Origin: Yoonia vestfoldensis
GTDB lineage: Bacteria > Pseudomonadota > Alphaproteobacteria > Rhodobacterales > Rhodobacteraceae
Direction: 5' to 3'
DNA: 64,000 nucleotides
Assembly: GCF_002158905.1 (NCBI RefSeq)
Contig: NZ_CP021431.1
Span: 2,232,001-2,296,000, forward strand
The notes beneath the pieces were generated by a model that did no database searches, was not told the DNA's origin, and saw only the letters and a list, made by a program, of their open reading frames with translations. The position numbers and the translations under genes were made by a program. This document shows, in pieces, positions 1-8,490 of the stretch. Numbering within the stretch: the stretch's first letter is position 1; every line of letters starts with the position of its first letter.

Positions 1-184
1 GCATTTCGGCTGTGCTGCGGATCAGGTGCTCTTCGTCTCTGCCAACGGCTGGGATGCGGCGGGGGCTGCGGGTTACGGGTTCCGCACGATCTGGGTCAAC
101 CGGGCGGGCGCGCCGCTGGACCGGCTTTATGCGCAGCCGCATCATACACTGCCCGATCTTGCCCCCGTGCCAGAGCTTGTCTGA
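1..184 (+). CDS. HAD-type (S)-2-haloacid dehalogenase, C-terminal part (5' end outside window)
   Basis: Reading frame open from base 2 to TGA at 182-184, giving about 60 C-terminal residues. The stretch VSANGWDAAGAAGYGFRTIW followed by VNRAG is the typical last Rossmann motif of type II haloacid dehalogenases, where the S-A-N-x-W-D segment carries the acidic residues that help place Mg2+. The enzyme family hydrolyses 2-halocarboxylic acids in the cytoplasm. The stop codon overlaps the start of the next hydrolase gene (ATGA), so they are probably co-transcribed. The nucleophile Asp region lies outside the window, so activity cannot be judged. Confidence 0.75.
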   Translation, partial: HFGCAADQVLFVSANGWDAAGAAGYGFRTIWVNRAGAPLDRLYAQPHHTLPDLAPVPELV

Positions 185-1002
185 TGCCCCATTTCACCAC
201 GGCTGACGGCCTAGCGCTGCATTACACCGACCAAGGCCATGGCCTGCCGGTGATCGCGCTGGCCGGGCTGACGCGCAATGGCGCGGATTTCGACCATGTC
301 GCGCCGCATCTGCCTGTCCGCCTGATCCGGCCCGATTATCGCGGGCGCGGGCAATCGGATTGGGCCGATCCTGCGACCTATACGATCCCGCAAGAGGCCG
401 CCGATACGCTGGCGCTGATGGATCATCTGGGGTTGGCGCGTGCCGCGATCCTCGGCACCTCGCGCGGGGGGTTGATCGCGATGCTGCTGGCGGCGACCGC
501 CAAGGACCGGCTGATCGGCGTGGCGCTGAACGATATCGGGCCAGAGATCGCAGCCGCAGGGCTGGATGTGATCAAGGATTACATCGGCCGCAACCCGCCG
601 CAGAAAACCTATGCCGAGGCGGCTGCCGCGCGCGCGAAACTCTGGACCCATTTCGCGGATGTCCCGATGGACCGCTGGCTGGCCGAGGTGCAGGCGCATT
701 ACGCGCAAAGCCCCGACGGGCTGGTGATCCGCTATGATCCGCGTCTGCGCGATGCGGTGCTGGATGCAGGCGCGCAGCCGGTGCCCGACCTTTGGCCCTT
801 GTTCGATGCCTTGCAGGGTCTGCCGCTGGCCTTGATCCGGGGGGCCAATTCGGACCTTTTGACCCTGCAGACGGCGGATGAGATGGCCCGCCGCCGCCCC
901 GATATGATCCGCGCCGATGTGCCGGGGCGCGGGCATGTGCCGTTTCTGGATGAACCACAGGCGCTGGCAGCGCTGCATGTATGGCTGGAGAAAATGCAAT
1001 GA
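184..1002 (+). CDS. alpha/beta hydrolase
   Basis: 272 residues with the alpha/beta-hydrolase fold: the oxyanion strand near residue 20, RPDYRGRGQSDW near residue 50, a nucleophile elbow LGTSRGG near residue 95 (Ser), and a late GRGHVPF providing the catalytic His. The usual length for a single-domain cytoplasmic esterase or lactonase. It starts within the stop codon of the dehalogenase (ATGA) and ends overlapping the PLP dehydratase, so it is the second gene of a plus-strand operon of small-molecule hydrolases. The substrate cannot be told from sequence. Confidence 0.85.
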   Translation: MPHFTTADGLALHYTDQGHGLPVIALAGLTRNGADFDHVAPHLPVRLIRPDYRGRGQSDWADPATYTIPQEAADTLALMDHLGLARAAILGTSRGGLIAMLLAATAKDRLIGVALNDIGPEIAAAGLDVIKDYIGRNPPQKTYAEAAAARAKLWTHFADVPMDRWLAEVQAHYAQSPDGLVIRYDPRLRDAVLDAGAQPVPDLWPLFDALQGLPLALIRGANSDLLTLQTADEMARRRPDMIRADVPGRGHVPFLDEPQALAALHVWLEKMQ

Positions 1003-1961
1003 ATATCGAGATGATCCGCGCCGCGGCAGAACGGCTTGCTGGCCATGCGCGGCGCACGCCGATCCTGACCTCGCCCTTTCTGGATGTCATCGCGGGGCGG
1101 CGCGTATTCGTAAAGGCCGAATGCCTGCAACATACCGGATCATTCAAGTTCCGGGGTGGCTGGTCGGCGGTATCGGCCCTGCCTGCCCAGGCCTTGCAAA
1201 AGGGTGTGATCGCCTTTTCCAGCGGCAATCATGCCCAAGGCGTGGCCTTGGCCGCGCGCAGCCATGGCGCGCCTGCGGTGATCATCATGCCCGCTGATGC
1301 CCCTGCGGTGAAGATCGCCAATACCCGCGCCTTGGGGGCAGAGGTCGTGCTTTACGACCGCACGACCGAGGATCGCGATGCCATCGGTGACAGGCTGGCC
1401 GCCGCACGCGGGCTGACGCTGATCAAGCCCTATGACGAACCGCAGGTCATCGCCGGCCAAGGCAGCTGCGGGCTGGAAATCGCGGCCCAGATGACCGCGC
1501 TTGGCGTGACCAGCGCCGATGTGATGGTCTGTTGCGGTGGCGGCGGGCTGACATCGGGGATCGCTCTTGCGCTGGCGGCTGATGCGCCGGGCCTGCGCGC
1601 GCGGCCAGTGGAACCCGAAGGCTTTGATGATGCCACACGCTCGCTTGCCAGCGGCCGGATCGAGCGGAACGCGCGGCTGTCAGGCTCGCTTTGTGATGCG
1701 ATTGTCACGCCGCAGCCCGGCAATCTGACCTTTCCGATCATGCAGCAACATTGCGGGCCGGGCGTGGTGGTCAGCGATGATCAGGCCTTGCAAGCCATGG
1801 CCTTGGCCTTTGACCGGCTGAAAATCGTGCTGGAACCGGGGGGTGCAGTGGCGCTGGCAGCGGCGCTGTTCCATCCCGAGGCCAGCGAGGGCGATGCGGT
1901 GATCGCGGTGGCGACAGGCGGCAATGTCGATCCTGCCGTCTTTCTCAAGGCGCTGGCCTGA
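999..1961 (+). CDS. threonine/serine dehydratase family protein (PLP)
   Basis: 320 residues of a fold-type II PLP enzyme. The lysine that binds PLP is in GSFKFRGG near residue 50, SSGNHAQGVA is the Asn loop, and CCGGGGLTSG is the glycine-rich phosphate-binding loop near residue 180. Family members eliminate water or ammonia from hydroxy-amino acids to give 2-oxo acids; some act on 3-hydroxyaspartate or hydroxyectoine-derived substrates. The start at 999 overlaps the preceding stop by 4 bp; an in-frame ATG at 981 is less likely. The exact substrate is not predictable. Confidence 0.85.
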   Translation: MNIEMIRAAAERLAGHARRTPILTSPFLDVIAGRRVFVKAECLQHTGSFKFRGGWSAVSALPAQALQKGVIAFSSGNHAQGVALAARSHGAPAVIIMPADAPAVKIANTRALGAEVVLYDRTTEDRDAIGDRLAAARGLTLIKPYDEPQVIAGQGSCGLEIAAQMTALGVTSADVMVCCGGGGLTSGIALALAADAPGLRARPVEPEGFDDATRSLASGRIERNARLSGSLCDAIVTPQPGNLTFPIMQQHCGPGVVVSDDQALQAMALAFDRLKIVLEPGGAVALAAALFHPEASEGDAVIAVATGGNVDPAVFLKALA

Positions 1962-2746
1962 TGCAGGTCATCCGCGACGGCGTGGCGCTGGATTATGACG
2001 TCACTGGGCCGGATGACGGCGCGCCTGTGGTCTTTGCCAATGCGCTGGGCACGACCCGCGCGATCTGGGATCAGGTCATCGCTGGCCTGCCCGCCGGGCT
2101 GCGGATCATCCGCTATGACATGCGCGGGCATGGTGCATCAGATGCGCCGGACGGCCCCTATAGCATGGGCCAGCTGGTCAGCGATGCCGAGGCGGTTTGC
2201 GATGCCGCAGGCGCGCGCGATGCCATGTTCGTAGGCCTGTCGGTCGGCGGGATGGTCGCCCAAGGGCTGGCGGTCAAACGCCCCGACCTGATCCGCGCGC
2301 TGGTTCTCTCCAATACCGCCGCCAAGATCGGCAATCCCAAGCTCTGGCAGGACCGGATCGACATTGTCCACGCCAAAGGGCTGGCGGCCCTGTCCGACGC
2401 CGTGCTGCAACGCTGGTTCGCGCGGGGCTTCTATGGCACGCCCGCGATGCAGCCATGGCAGGCGATGTTGGAAAGCACGCCTGTTGCGGGTTACATCGGC
2501 ACCTGTGCGGCCATCGCGGGCACGGATTTCTACACCCCGACCGCGGGCCTGCGCATCCCGACGCTGGGGATTGCGGGGATCGATGACGGATCAACCCCGC
2601 CTGATCTGGTGCGCGAAACGCTCGATCTGATCCCCGGATCGCAATTCGTGCTGATGCGCCGCGTGGGCCATCTGGCTTGTGTCGAGGACCCCGCAACCTA
2701 TGCCGCGCATCTGGCGGATTTCATGAAAGCAACCGGCCATGTCTGA
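1961..2746 (+). CDS. alpha/beta hydrolase, 3-oxoadipate enol-lactonase-like
   Basis: 261 residues. VFANALGTTRAIWDQV at the N terminus, YDMRGHGASDAP, nucleophile elbow GLSVGGMVAQGLA (Ser near residue 95) and a C-terminal GHLACVEDP (His) are the signature of the PcaD/enol-lactonase group. PcaD opens 3-oxoadipate enol-lactone in the protocatechuate pathway, but no other pca gene is here, so the true substrate may be another lactone or ester. Its ATG overlaps the previous TGA by one base and its 3' end overlaps the next hydrolase by 8 bp. Confidence 0.75.
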   Translation: MQVIRDGVALDYDVTGPDDGAPVVFANALGTTRAIWDQVIAGLPAGLRIIRYDMRGHGASDAPDGPYSMGQLVSDAEAVCDAAGARDAMFVGLSVGGMVAQGLAVKRPDLIRALVLSNTAAKIGNPKLWQDRIDIVHAKGLAALSDAVLQRWFARGFYGTPAMQPWQAMLESTPVAGYIGTCAAIAGTDFYTPTAGLRIPTLGIAGIDDGSTPPDLVRETLDLIPGSQFVLMRRVGHLACVEDPATYAAHLADFMKATGHV

Positions 2747-3443
2747 TTTCCTGCTGATCCACGGGTCTTGTCACGGGGCATGGTGCTGGGATGATCTGAT
2801 CCCGCATCTGACCGCCGCAGGGCATAGCGCGCGGGCGATCGACCTGCCCTCGCATGGGCAGGACAGGACAGCTGCGGGCGAGGTGACACTTGACCTTTAC
2901 GCCCGCGCTATCGTGGCTGCGATTGATAGGCCGGTCATTCTGGTCGGCCATTCGATGGCGGGCTATCCGATCACTGCCGCCGCCGGGCTTGCGCCTGACA
3001 AGATCAGCGCGCTGGTCTATCTTTGCGCCTATGTGCCGATGGCGGGCAAGTCGCTGGCGCAGATGCGGCGGATGGCACCGACGCAGCCTTTGCTGGATGC
3101 GATTATCGTGGATGAGGCGCGCATGACATTCCGCGTCGATCCGGCCAAAGCGGCGGGCAAGTTCTATCACGATGTCCCGCCCACCCGCGCGGCCTGGGCC
3201 ATTGGCCAGCTGGGGCCACAGCCGATCCTGCCGCAGGAAACGCCGCTGGTGCCAAACCATAGCCTGCCCCGGCATTATCTGCGCTGCACCGATGACCGGA
3301 CCATCCCGCCGGAATTTCAGACGACGATGACCGCAGATTGGCCCGCAGGCACGGTGACTGATCTGCCGACATCGCATTCGCCCTTCCTGTCCGATCCCGC
3401 GCTGCTGGCGCAGCATCTGGACCGGATCGCGCGGATCGGCTGA
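2739..3443 (+). CDS. alpha/beta hydrolase, EstC/hydroxynitrile lyase-like
   Basis: 234 residues. FLLIHGSCHGAWCWDDLIPHL at the N terminus, LVGHSMAGYPI as nucleophile elbow (Ser near residue 71) and a C-terminal TSHSPFLSDP (His) match the compact cap-domain hydrolase group that includes plant methyl-ester esterases, hydroxynitrile lyases and bacterial EstC. This is the third alpha/beta hydrolase in the run, overlapping the previous gene by 8 bp. It is cytoplasmic (no signal peptide). The substrate is unknown. Confidence 0.8.
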   Translation: MSDFLLIHGSCHGAWCWDDLIPHLTAAGHSARAIDLPSHGQDRTAAGEVTLDLYARAIVAAIDRPVILVGHSMAGYPITAAAGLAPDKISALVYLCAYVPMAGKSLAQMRRMAPTQPLLDAIIVDEARMTFRVDPAKAAGKFYHDVPPTRAAWAIGQLGPQPILPQETPLVPNHSLPRHYLRCTDDRTIPPEFQTTMTADWPAGTVTDLPTSHSPFLSDPALLAQHLDRIARIG

Positions 3444-3485
3444 ATGGGACTTGCAAAGGGTGCCGGACGGCCCGACGCTGGGCGG

Positions 3486-4703
3486 ATGGACAAACGCCTG
3501 CCCGTCACCTTCATCCTGATATCGGTCATGCTGGACGCGATGGGGATCGGGCTGATCCTGCCGGTGATGCCCGCGCTGATCCAAGAGATCGAGGGCGCAG
3601 GCATCGGTGCTGCCGCAATTTGGGGCGGCGTGCTGGCGACGGCCTTTGCGGCGATGCAATTCCTCTTTGGCCCGACACTGGGCAGCCTGTCTGACCGCTA
3701 TGGGCGCAGGCCGGTGCTGATCAGCTCGCTGGTCATCATGGCGCTGATCTATGTGCTGATGGCGCTGGCGCAGATGATCTGGTTGCTGCTGATCGGGCGG
3801 ATCATCGGCGGGATCACGGCGGCGACGCAAGCGACATCCGCCGCCTATATGGCCGATATCTCGCGCCCCGAAGAAAAAGCCGCCAATTTCGGCCTGATCG
3901 GTGCGGCCTTTGGGATGGGGTTCATCTTTGGGCCGCTGATCGGGGGGATCCTGGCGGAATATGGCACCCGCGCACCTTTTTGGGCGGCGGCGATGCTGGC
4001 GGGGGCCAATGCGATCTTTGGCTATTATGTGCTGCCCGAAACCGTGACCGACCGCATCCGCCGCCCGTTTTCATGGCGCCGGGCGAACCCTTTGGGGGCG
4101 TTTCGCAATATCGGCGCGCTGCCGGGGCTCAAGCGGCTGCTGCTGATCAGCTTTGTCTATACGATCGCGTTTTTCGTCTATCCCGGCGTCTGGGCCTATT
4201 TCGGGGCCGCGCGTTTCGGCTGGGGGCCGGGGATGATCGGGCTGTCGCTGGCGGTCTTTGGCGTGGGTATCGCGGTCGTGCAGGGGCTGCTGATCCGGCC
4301 GATCATCGCGCGGATCGGCGAAAGGCGGGCGGTGATCCTCGGGCTGGGGGTCGATGTGGCGGCTTTTGTGGCACTTGGCTTTGTCACGCAGGGCTGGATC
4401 GCGCTGGCGCTGACGCCGCTGACTGCGCTGGGGTCCATCGCGGGACCCGCGCTGCAAGGGATCATGTCGCGCAGCGCCGCCGATAACCAGCAAGGCGAAT
4501 TGCAAGGCACGATCACCTCGATCAATGCGGTGGCGACGATCATCGCGCCGCTGCTGGTGACGCAGACCTTCTGGTATTTCACAACGCCCGATGCGCCAAT
4601 CTATCTGCCCGGCGCGCCTTTCTTGCTCTCGGCCTTGCTGACCATCGGCTGTATCGCCGTTTTCATCCAGACACCAAGGCCAAAGCGCGCCCGCGTCACG
4701 TAA
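3486..4703 (+). CDS. MFS transporter, TCR/Tet (DHA1) family
   Basis: 405 residues with about 12 hydrophobic segments. The N terminus LDAMGIGLILPVMPALIQEI and the loop 2-3 motif GSLSDRYGRRPVLI are hallmarks of TetA-like drug/proton antiporters in the inner membrane. An in-frame ATG at 3444, directly after the previous stop, would add 14 residues; 3486 is preferred because it gives the family's normal N terminus, though neither has a strong ribosome-binding site. It may export a product or inhibitor linked to the hydrolase operon; antibiotic resistance cannot be claimed from sequence. Confidence 0.85.
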   Translation: MDKRLPVTFILISVMLDAMGIGLILPVMPALIQEIEGAGIGAAAIWGGVLATAFAAMQFLFGPTLGSLSDRYGRRPVLISSLVIMALIYVLMALAQMIWLLLIGRIIGGITAATQATSAAYMADISRPEEKAANFGLIGAAFGMGFIFGPLIGGILAEYGTRAPFWAAAMLAGANAIFGYYVLPETVTDRIRRPFSWRRANPLGAFRNIGALPGLKRLLLISFVYTIAFFVYPGVWAYFGAARFGWGPGMIGLSLAVFGVGIAVVQGLLIRPIIARIGERRAVILGLGVDVAAFVALGFVTQGWIALALTPLTALGSIAGPALQGIMSRSAADNQQGELQGTITSINAVATIIAPLLVTQTFWYFTTPDAPIYLPGAPFLLSALLTIGCIAVFIQTPRPKRARVT

Positions 4704-4774
4704 GGTCGCGTTCGGGCTTGCAGACAGGGGGCAGCTTGGTCAGGTTGGCCGTGAGATATGCAAAAGGAGCCATC

Positions 4775-5854
4775 ATGCCCCAGATCAAAGCCGCCGTCTG
4801 CCATGCTTTCGGCGCACCGCTCACAATAGAGACGGTGACCCTTGCCGCGCCCCATCATGGCGAGGTCGAGGTGACGCTGAAAGCCTGCGCCATCTGCCAT
4901 TCCGACGTGACCTATATCGACGGCGGCTGGGGCGGCACCCTGCCCGCGGTCTACGGTCACGAGGCAGCGGGCCATGTCACGGCACTGGGTGACGGCGTGC
5001 GCGGGCTGGCCTTGGGTGATCCGGTGGTGGTGACCCTGATCCGGTCCTGCGGCACCTGCCCGTCCTGCGCAGGCGGGCGGCCTGTCGCCTGCGAAAGCGA
5101 TATGGCCAGCGGGCCGCTGACGATGGCCGATGGCAGCCCGCTGCATCAGGCGATGAATACCGGCGGCTTTGCCGAACGCGTGGTGGTCAGCCAAAGCCAG
5201 GTCGTGAAACTGTCGGAGACAATTTCGATGGAGGCCGCGTCCCTGCTGGCCTGCGGTGTCATCACCGGCATCGGTGCGGTGGTGAATGCCGCGCAATTGC
5301 GTGCCGGGCAGGATGTCGTCGTGATCGGAACGGGCGGCGTCGGGCTGAATGCGATCCAGGGCGCGCGGATCGCGGGGGCCCGCCGGATCGTCGCCGTGGA
5401 TATGACACCCGAAAAGCTCGAAATCGCCCGCGAATTCGGGGCGACCGATATGGTGCTGGCGACCAGCGACAAGCCCTGGCGCGCCGCGAAAGAGGCGATG
5501 GGGCGCGGGGCCGATGCGGTCTTCGTGACCGTGGGTGCAATCCCCGCCTATGATCAAGCACCGCAATATCTGGCCAATGGCGGCAAAGTCATCATGGTCG
5601 GCATGCCGCATTCGGGGGCGATGTCCAGCTATGAACCGGTGATGCTGGCCGCCACAGGCCAAGGCATGGTCGGCTCCAAGATGGGCGATGTGGTCATTGC
5701 ACGCGATATTCCCTGGATGGTCGATCTTTATGAACAAGGCCGGCTGAAACTGGACGAGCTGATCTCGGGCCGTTGGCGGCTGGACCAGATCAATGCGGCG
5801 ATTGCCGATACCAAGACCGGGTCAGCCAAACGCAATGTGATCATCTTCGACTGA
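4775..5854 (+). CDS. zinc-dependent alcohol dehydrogenase (MDR family)
   Basis: 359 residues. The catalytic zinc ligands are visible in AICHSDVTY and YGHEAAG, the structural zinc Cys cluster as C-G-T-C-P-S-C-A-G-G-R-P-V-A-C, and the NAD-binding loop as GTGGVGLNAIQGA near residue 185. The class oxidises alcohols or formaldehyde-thiol adducts with NAD(P). The start at 4775 is chosen because AAAGGAG lies just upstream; a longer frame from 4718 lacks such a site. It stands alone between the MFS gene and the enolase-superfamily gene. Confidence 0.85.
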   Translation: MPQIKAAVCHAFGAPLTIETVTLAAPHHGEVEVTLKACAICHSDVTYIDGGWGGTLPAVYGHEAAGHVTALGDGVRGLALGDPVVVTLIRSCGTCPSCAGGRPVACESDMASGPLTMADGSPLHQAMNTGGFAERVVVSQSQVVKLSETISMEAASLLACGVITGIGAVVNAAQLRAGQDVVVIGTGGVGLNAIQGARIAGARRIVAVDMTPEKLEIAREFGATDMVLATSDKPWRAAKEAMGRGADAVFVTVGAIPAYDQAPQYLANGGKVIMVGMPHSGAMSSYEPVMLAATGQGMVGSKMGDVVIARDIPWMVDLYEQGRLKLDELISGRWRLDQINAAIADTKTGSAKRNVIIFD

Positions 5855-5937
5855 TTATCGCATCTTCCGAGCCCAAATATCCCCGCCGGAGGCATCCTAA
5901 CCTCACCCCGACCACCAAAGCTGCGATGAAAAACCAC

Positions 5938-5958
5938 GCCCCGGGCCTGACCCGGGGC
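5938..5958. terminator. strong GC hairpin in the ADH / enolase-superfamily gap
   Basis: GCCCCGGG, a 5-nt loop, then CCCGGGGC form a perfect 8-bp stem 27 bp upstream of the next start codon. No T run follows, so it is either an attenuator-like or Rho-assisted terminator or a leader hairpin. The gap (5855-5984) also holds the string AAATATCCCCGCCGGAGGC at 5877-5895, which resembles repeated gene-end elements of this bacterial family. Confidence 0.4.
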
Positions 5959-5984
5959 CTCGCCCTCAGATCAGGGACAAAGCC

Positions 5985-7214
5985 ATGAAACTTGCCGATC
6001 TCGACATCATCGTCACCGCCCCCCCTGCCCCCGGCTGGGGCGGGCAATATTGGATCATCCCCAAGGTCACGACCGATACCGGCATTGTGGGCTATGGCGA
6101 ATGCTATGCCTCCTCTGTCGGGCCAGAGGCGATGAAAGCCGTCATCACGGATGTTTTCGCGCGCCATATGGCCGGCGAGAACCCCGAGAATATCGAATTG
6201 ATGTTCCGCCGCGTCTATTCCGCAGGCTTTACCCAGCGCCCTGACCTGACGGTGATCGGCGCCTGGTCCGGGCTGGAAATGGCCTGTTGGGACATTCTGG
6301 GCAAGGACCGCGACCGCCCCGTCCATGCGCTGATCGGCGGGCGCACGAACGACCGTATCCGCGCCTATACCTATCTTTACCCCCGCCCGTCACATCCGCT
6401 GCCCGATTTCTGGTCCAGCCCCGAAATGGCCGCAGAGGTCGCGCGCGACATGGTGGATCAAGGCTATACGGCCGTGAAATTCGACCCTGCCGGCCCCTAT
6501 ACGATCCGCGGCGGGCATATGCCCTCGATGCATGATCTGTCGCTCTCGATAGCCTTTTGCAAAGCCATCCGCGAGGCTGTGGGCGACCGTGCCGATCTGC
6601 TGTTCGGCACCCATGGCCAGTTCAGCACCGGTGGCGCGATCCGGCTGGGCCAGGCCATCGCGCCCTATAGCCCGCTGTGGTTCGAGGAACCGATCCCGCC
6701 TGACAACGTGGCCGAAATGGCCAAGGTCGCGGGTGCCGTGCCGATCCCCGTGGCCACGGGCGAAAGGCTGACCACCAAGGCCGAATTCGCCACCGTGCTG
6801 CGCAGCGGGGCGGCGACGATCCTGCAACCGGCCCTCGGGCGGTCGGGCGGTATCTGGGAGACCAAGAAAATCGCCGCCATGGCCGAAGTCTATAACGCGC
6901 AGCTGGCCCCGCATCTTTATGCAGGCCCCGTGGAATGGGCGGCCAATATCCAGCTGGCGGCCTCGATCCCGAATATCCTGATGGCCGAAACCATCGAAAC
7001 GCCGTTCCATATGGCGCTGATCAAGAATAGCCTGCGTGTCGAGGATGGCTATATCCCCGTCCCCACCGCCGCCGGTCTGGGGATCGACTTTGATGAAGAC
7101 CTTGCCCGCGCGCATCCCTACACCGGCGATGGGCTGCATTTGCAGATGCAGCAGGACCCGATCGGCTATCACGGGGTCAACAGCTTTGCCGGTGGTGCGC
7201 CGGTCAAGCGATGA
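5985..7214 (+). CDS. mandelate racemase/muconate lactonizing enzyme family protein
   Basis: 409 residues of the enolase superfamily, mandelate racemase subgroup. The N-terminal cap (about 1-125) is followed by a TIM barrel with metal-ligand-like acids in LLFGTHGQ, WFEEPIPPDN and ATGERL, and a late APHLYAGPVEW carrying the general-base His. Such enzymes abstract a proton alpha to a carboxylate, usually to dehydrate acid sugars. Length and the paired barrel motifs fit the mannonate/galactonate dehydratase type, but the exact sugar acid is not determinable. The start is preceded by AGGGA; the 3' end overlaps the next gene by 4 bp. Confidence 0.8.
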   Translation: MKLADLDIIVTAPPAPGWGGQYWIIPKVTTDTGIVGYGECYASSVGPEAMKAVITDVFARHMAGENPENIELMFRRVYSAGFTQRPDLTVIGAWSGLEMACWDILGKDRDRPVHALIGGRTNDRIRAYTYLYPRPSHPLPDFWSSPEMAAEVARDMVDQGYTAVKFDPAGPYTIRGGHMPSMHDLSLSIAFCKAIREAVGDRADLLFGTHGQFSTGGAIRLGQAIAPYSPLWFEEPIPPDNVAEMAKVAGAVPIPVATGERLTTKAEFATVLRSGAATILQPALGRSGGIWETKKIAAMAEVYNAQLAPHLYAGPVEWAANIQLAASIPNILMAETIETPFHMALIKNSLRVEDGYIPVPTAAGLGIDFDEDLARAHPYTGDGLHLQMQQDPIGYHGVNSFAGGAPVKR

Positions 7215-7735
7215 ATATGCGACGCCGCTTTGCGCCCCCTGCGGTCAGGCTGGCCTTGGCTTGCACTTTGGTGCTGGCGGGGTGTGGCGGGCCGTCATCC
7301 TCGTTCAGGGCGCCCTCTGCGGATATCGATTGCATGGCGCGCGCGATGTATTTCGAATCCATCCGGTCCAGCCGTGACGGCATGATCGCGGTCGGCAGCG
7401 TGGTGATGAACCGGGTCGACTCCGCTGCCTTTCCCAATAGCGTCTGCGGCGTGGTCAGCCAGAAAAATCAATTCGCCCCCGGCGTGATGACCAAGCGGAT
7501 GGACAGCCGCTCTGCCCCGCTGGCGCGTGCCGCCGCGCAGGCCGTGCTGGCCGGAGAGCGCCACCCCGATATTGCGCAGGCCATGTTCTTTCATGCCGCG
7601 ACCTATCGGGCCGGGTTCAACAATATCCATTATGTCCTGACGACCGGCGGCAATGCCTTTTACGAAAGGCGCAGGCCGCAGAATGTGACAAATCCCCGAC
7701 CGCTGCCGCCGCGAGAGGGCATTACCAGAGGCTAG
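7211..7735 (+). CDS. SleB-like cell wall hydrolase, lipoprotein
   Basis: 174 residues. A signal peptide ends in a lipobox (LVLAGCG, Cys about residue 24), so the protein is probably an outer-membrane-facing lipoprotein. The mature part starts CMARAMYFES and contains VGSVVMNRV, GVVSQKNQF and MFFHAATYRAGFNN, the core of the hydrolase_2/SleB domain, which cuts peptidoglycan glycan strands. The catalytic Glu is in the YFES motif. It begins within the stop of the enolase-superfamily gene and its end overlaps the convergent glycosyltransferase by 4 bp. Confidence 0.8.
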   Translation: MNMRRRFAPPAVRLALACTLVLAGCGGPSSSFRAPSADIDCMARAMYFESIRSSRDGMIAVGSVVMNRVDSAAFPNSVCGVVSQKNQFAPGVMTKRMDSRSAPLARAAAQAVLAGERHPDIAQAMFFHAATYRAGFNNIHYVLTTGGNAFYERRRPQNVTNPRPLPPREGITRG

Positions 7736-8490
7736 CCCCCCTCGTCCGGCCCCCAGAATTGCGGCAGTTTCGACAGGTTCTTGGCCAGCAGCGTGCCTAA
7801 TCCGCCGACATTATGCCGCCGGATGGCGCGGTAATCCTCGCGGCTTTTGCGGATCATCTGGGCGAAATTGCGGTTGCTGGCCCCGCCCATCTGCATCCGC
7901 ACCATGACCTGCGGCAGATAGGCCAGCCGCAGCTGCCCTGTCGTCAGAAACCGCAACATCCCGTCGTAATCACCCGAAATGCGATAGCTGGTGTCGTAAA
8001 GCCCCGCCTGCGCAAAGACCGCACGCCGCAGATAAAGCGTCGGATGCGGCGGCATCCAGCCCCGCGCCAGCGCCCCCGGCACGATCGGCCCGGCCCGCCA
8101 GCGCCGGATCACGCGGCTGGGGTCGCTGCGCGCGACATAATCCAGATCGCCATAAACCCCGTCGATGCCAGGATCCGCCAGCACCTGCGCCACCTGCGCC
8201 AGAACGGTCCCATCGGCCAGCACGTCATCGGCATGCAACAGCCCGATCACATCACCCGTCGCGCGCCGGATCCCGGCGTTGATCGCCTCGTAAATCCCGC
8301 CATCCGCAGCAGAGACCAGCGCCATGCAAGCCAGCCCCTGCCTGTGCAACAGATCCAGCGTGCCATCCGTCGAGGCGCCATCCTGCACGACATGTTCCAG
8401 ATCGTCATGGCTTTGCGCGCGCAGACTGTCGAGCATGCGCGGCAAGCTTGCCGCCCCGTTGCGCACGGCGGTGACGACAGAGATTTTCAC
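7732..8490 (-). CDS. glycosyltransferase family 2
   Basis: 252 residues. KISVVTAVRNGAASLPRMLDSL at the N terminus and DGASTDGT, ADGGIYEAINAGI and LHADD (the DxD-type metal site) mark a GT-A fold sugar transferase that uses a nucleotide sugar at the cytoplasmic membrane face. The start is GTG at 8490, behind a good AAGGAGG and in GTGA overlap with the previous gene's stop; an upstream ATG at 8517 would run through that site. Last gene of the seven-gene capsule operon read from 14221. Confidence 0.85.
   Translation of the reverse strand: MKISVVTAVRNGAASLPRMLDSLRAQSHDDLEHVVQDGASTDGTLDLLHRQGLACMALVSAADGGIYEAINAGIRRATGDVIGLLHADDVLADGTVLAQVAQVLADPGIDGVYGDLDYVARSDPSRVIRRWRAGPIVPGALARGWMPPHPTLYLRRAVFAQAGLYDTSYRISGDYDGMLRFLTTGQLRLAYLPQVMVRMQMGGASNRNFAQMIRKSREDYRAIRRHNVGGLGTLLAKNLSKLPQFWGPDEGG

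Noticed and set aside
211..999. Long minus-strand open frame opposite the first alpha/beta hydrolase
   Set aside because: Low-complexity Arg/Gln/His-rich translation typical of antisense frames in GC-rich DNA; the plus-strand gene has clear catalytic motifs.
5870..5900. Small gene or riboswitch in the ADH/enolase gap
   Set aside because: The string resembles a common gene-end repeat and is followed by a plain GC hairpin; no aptamer-like structure recognised.
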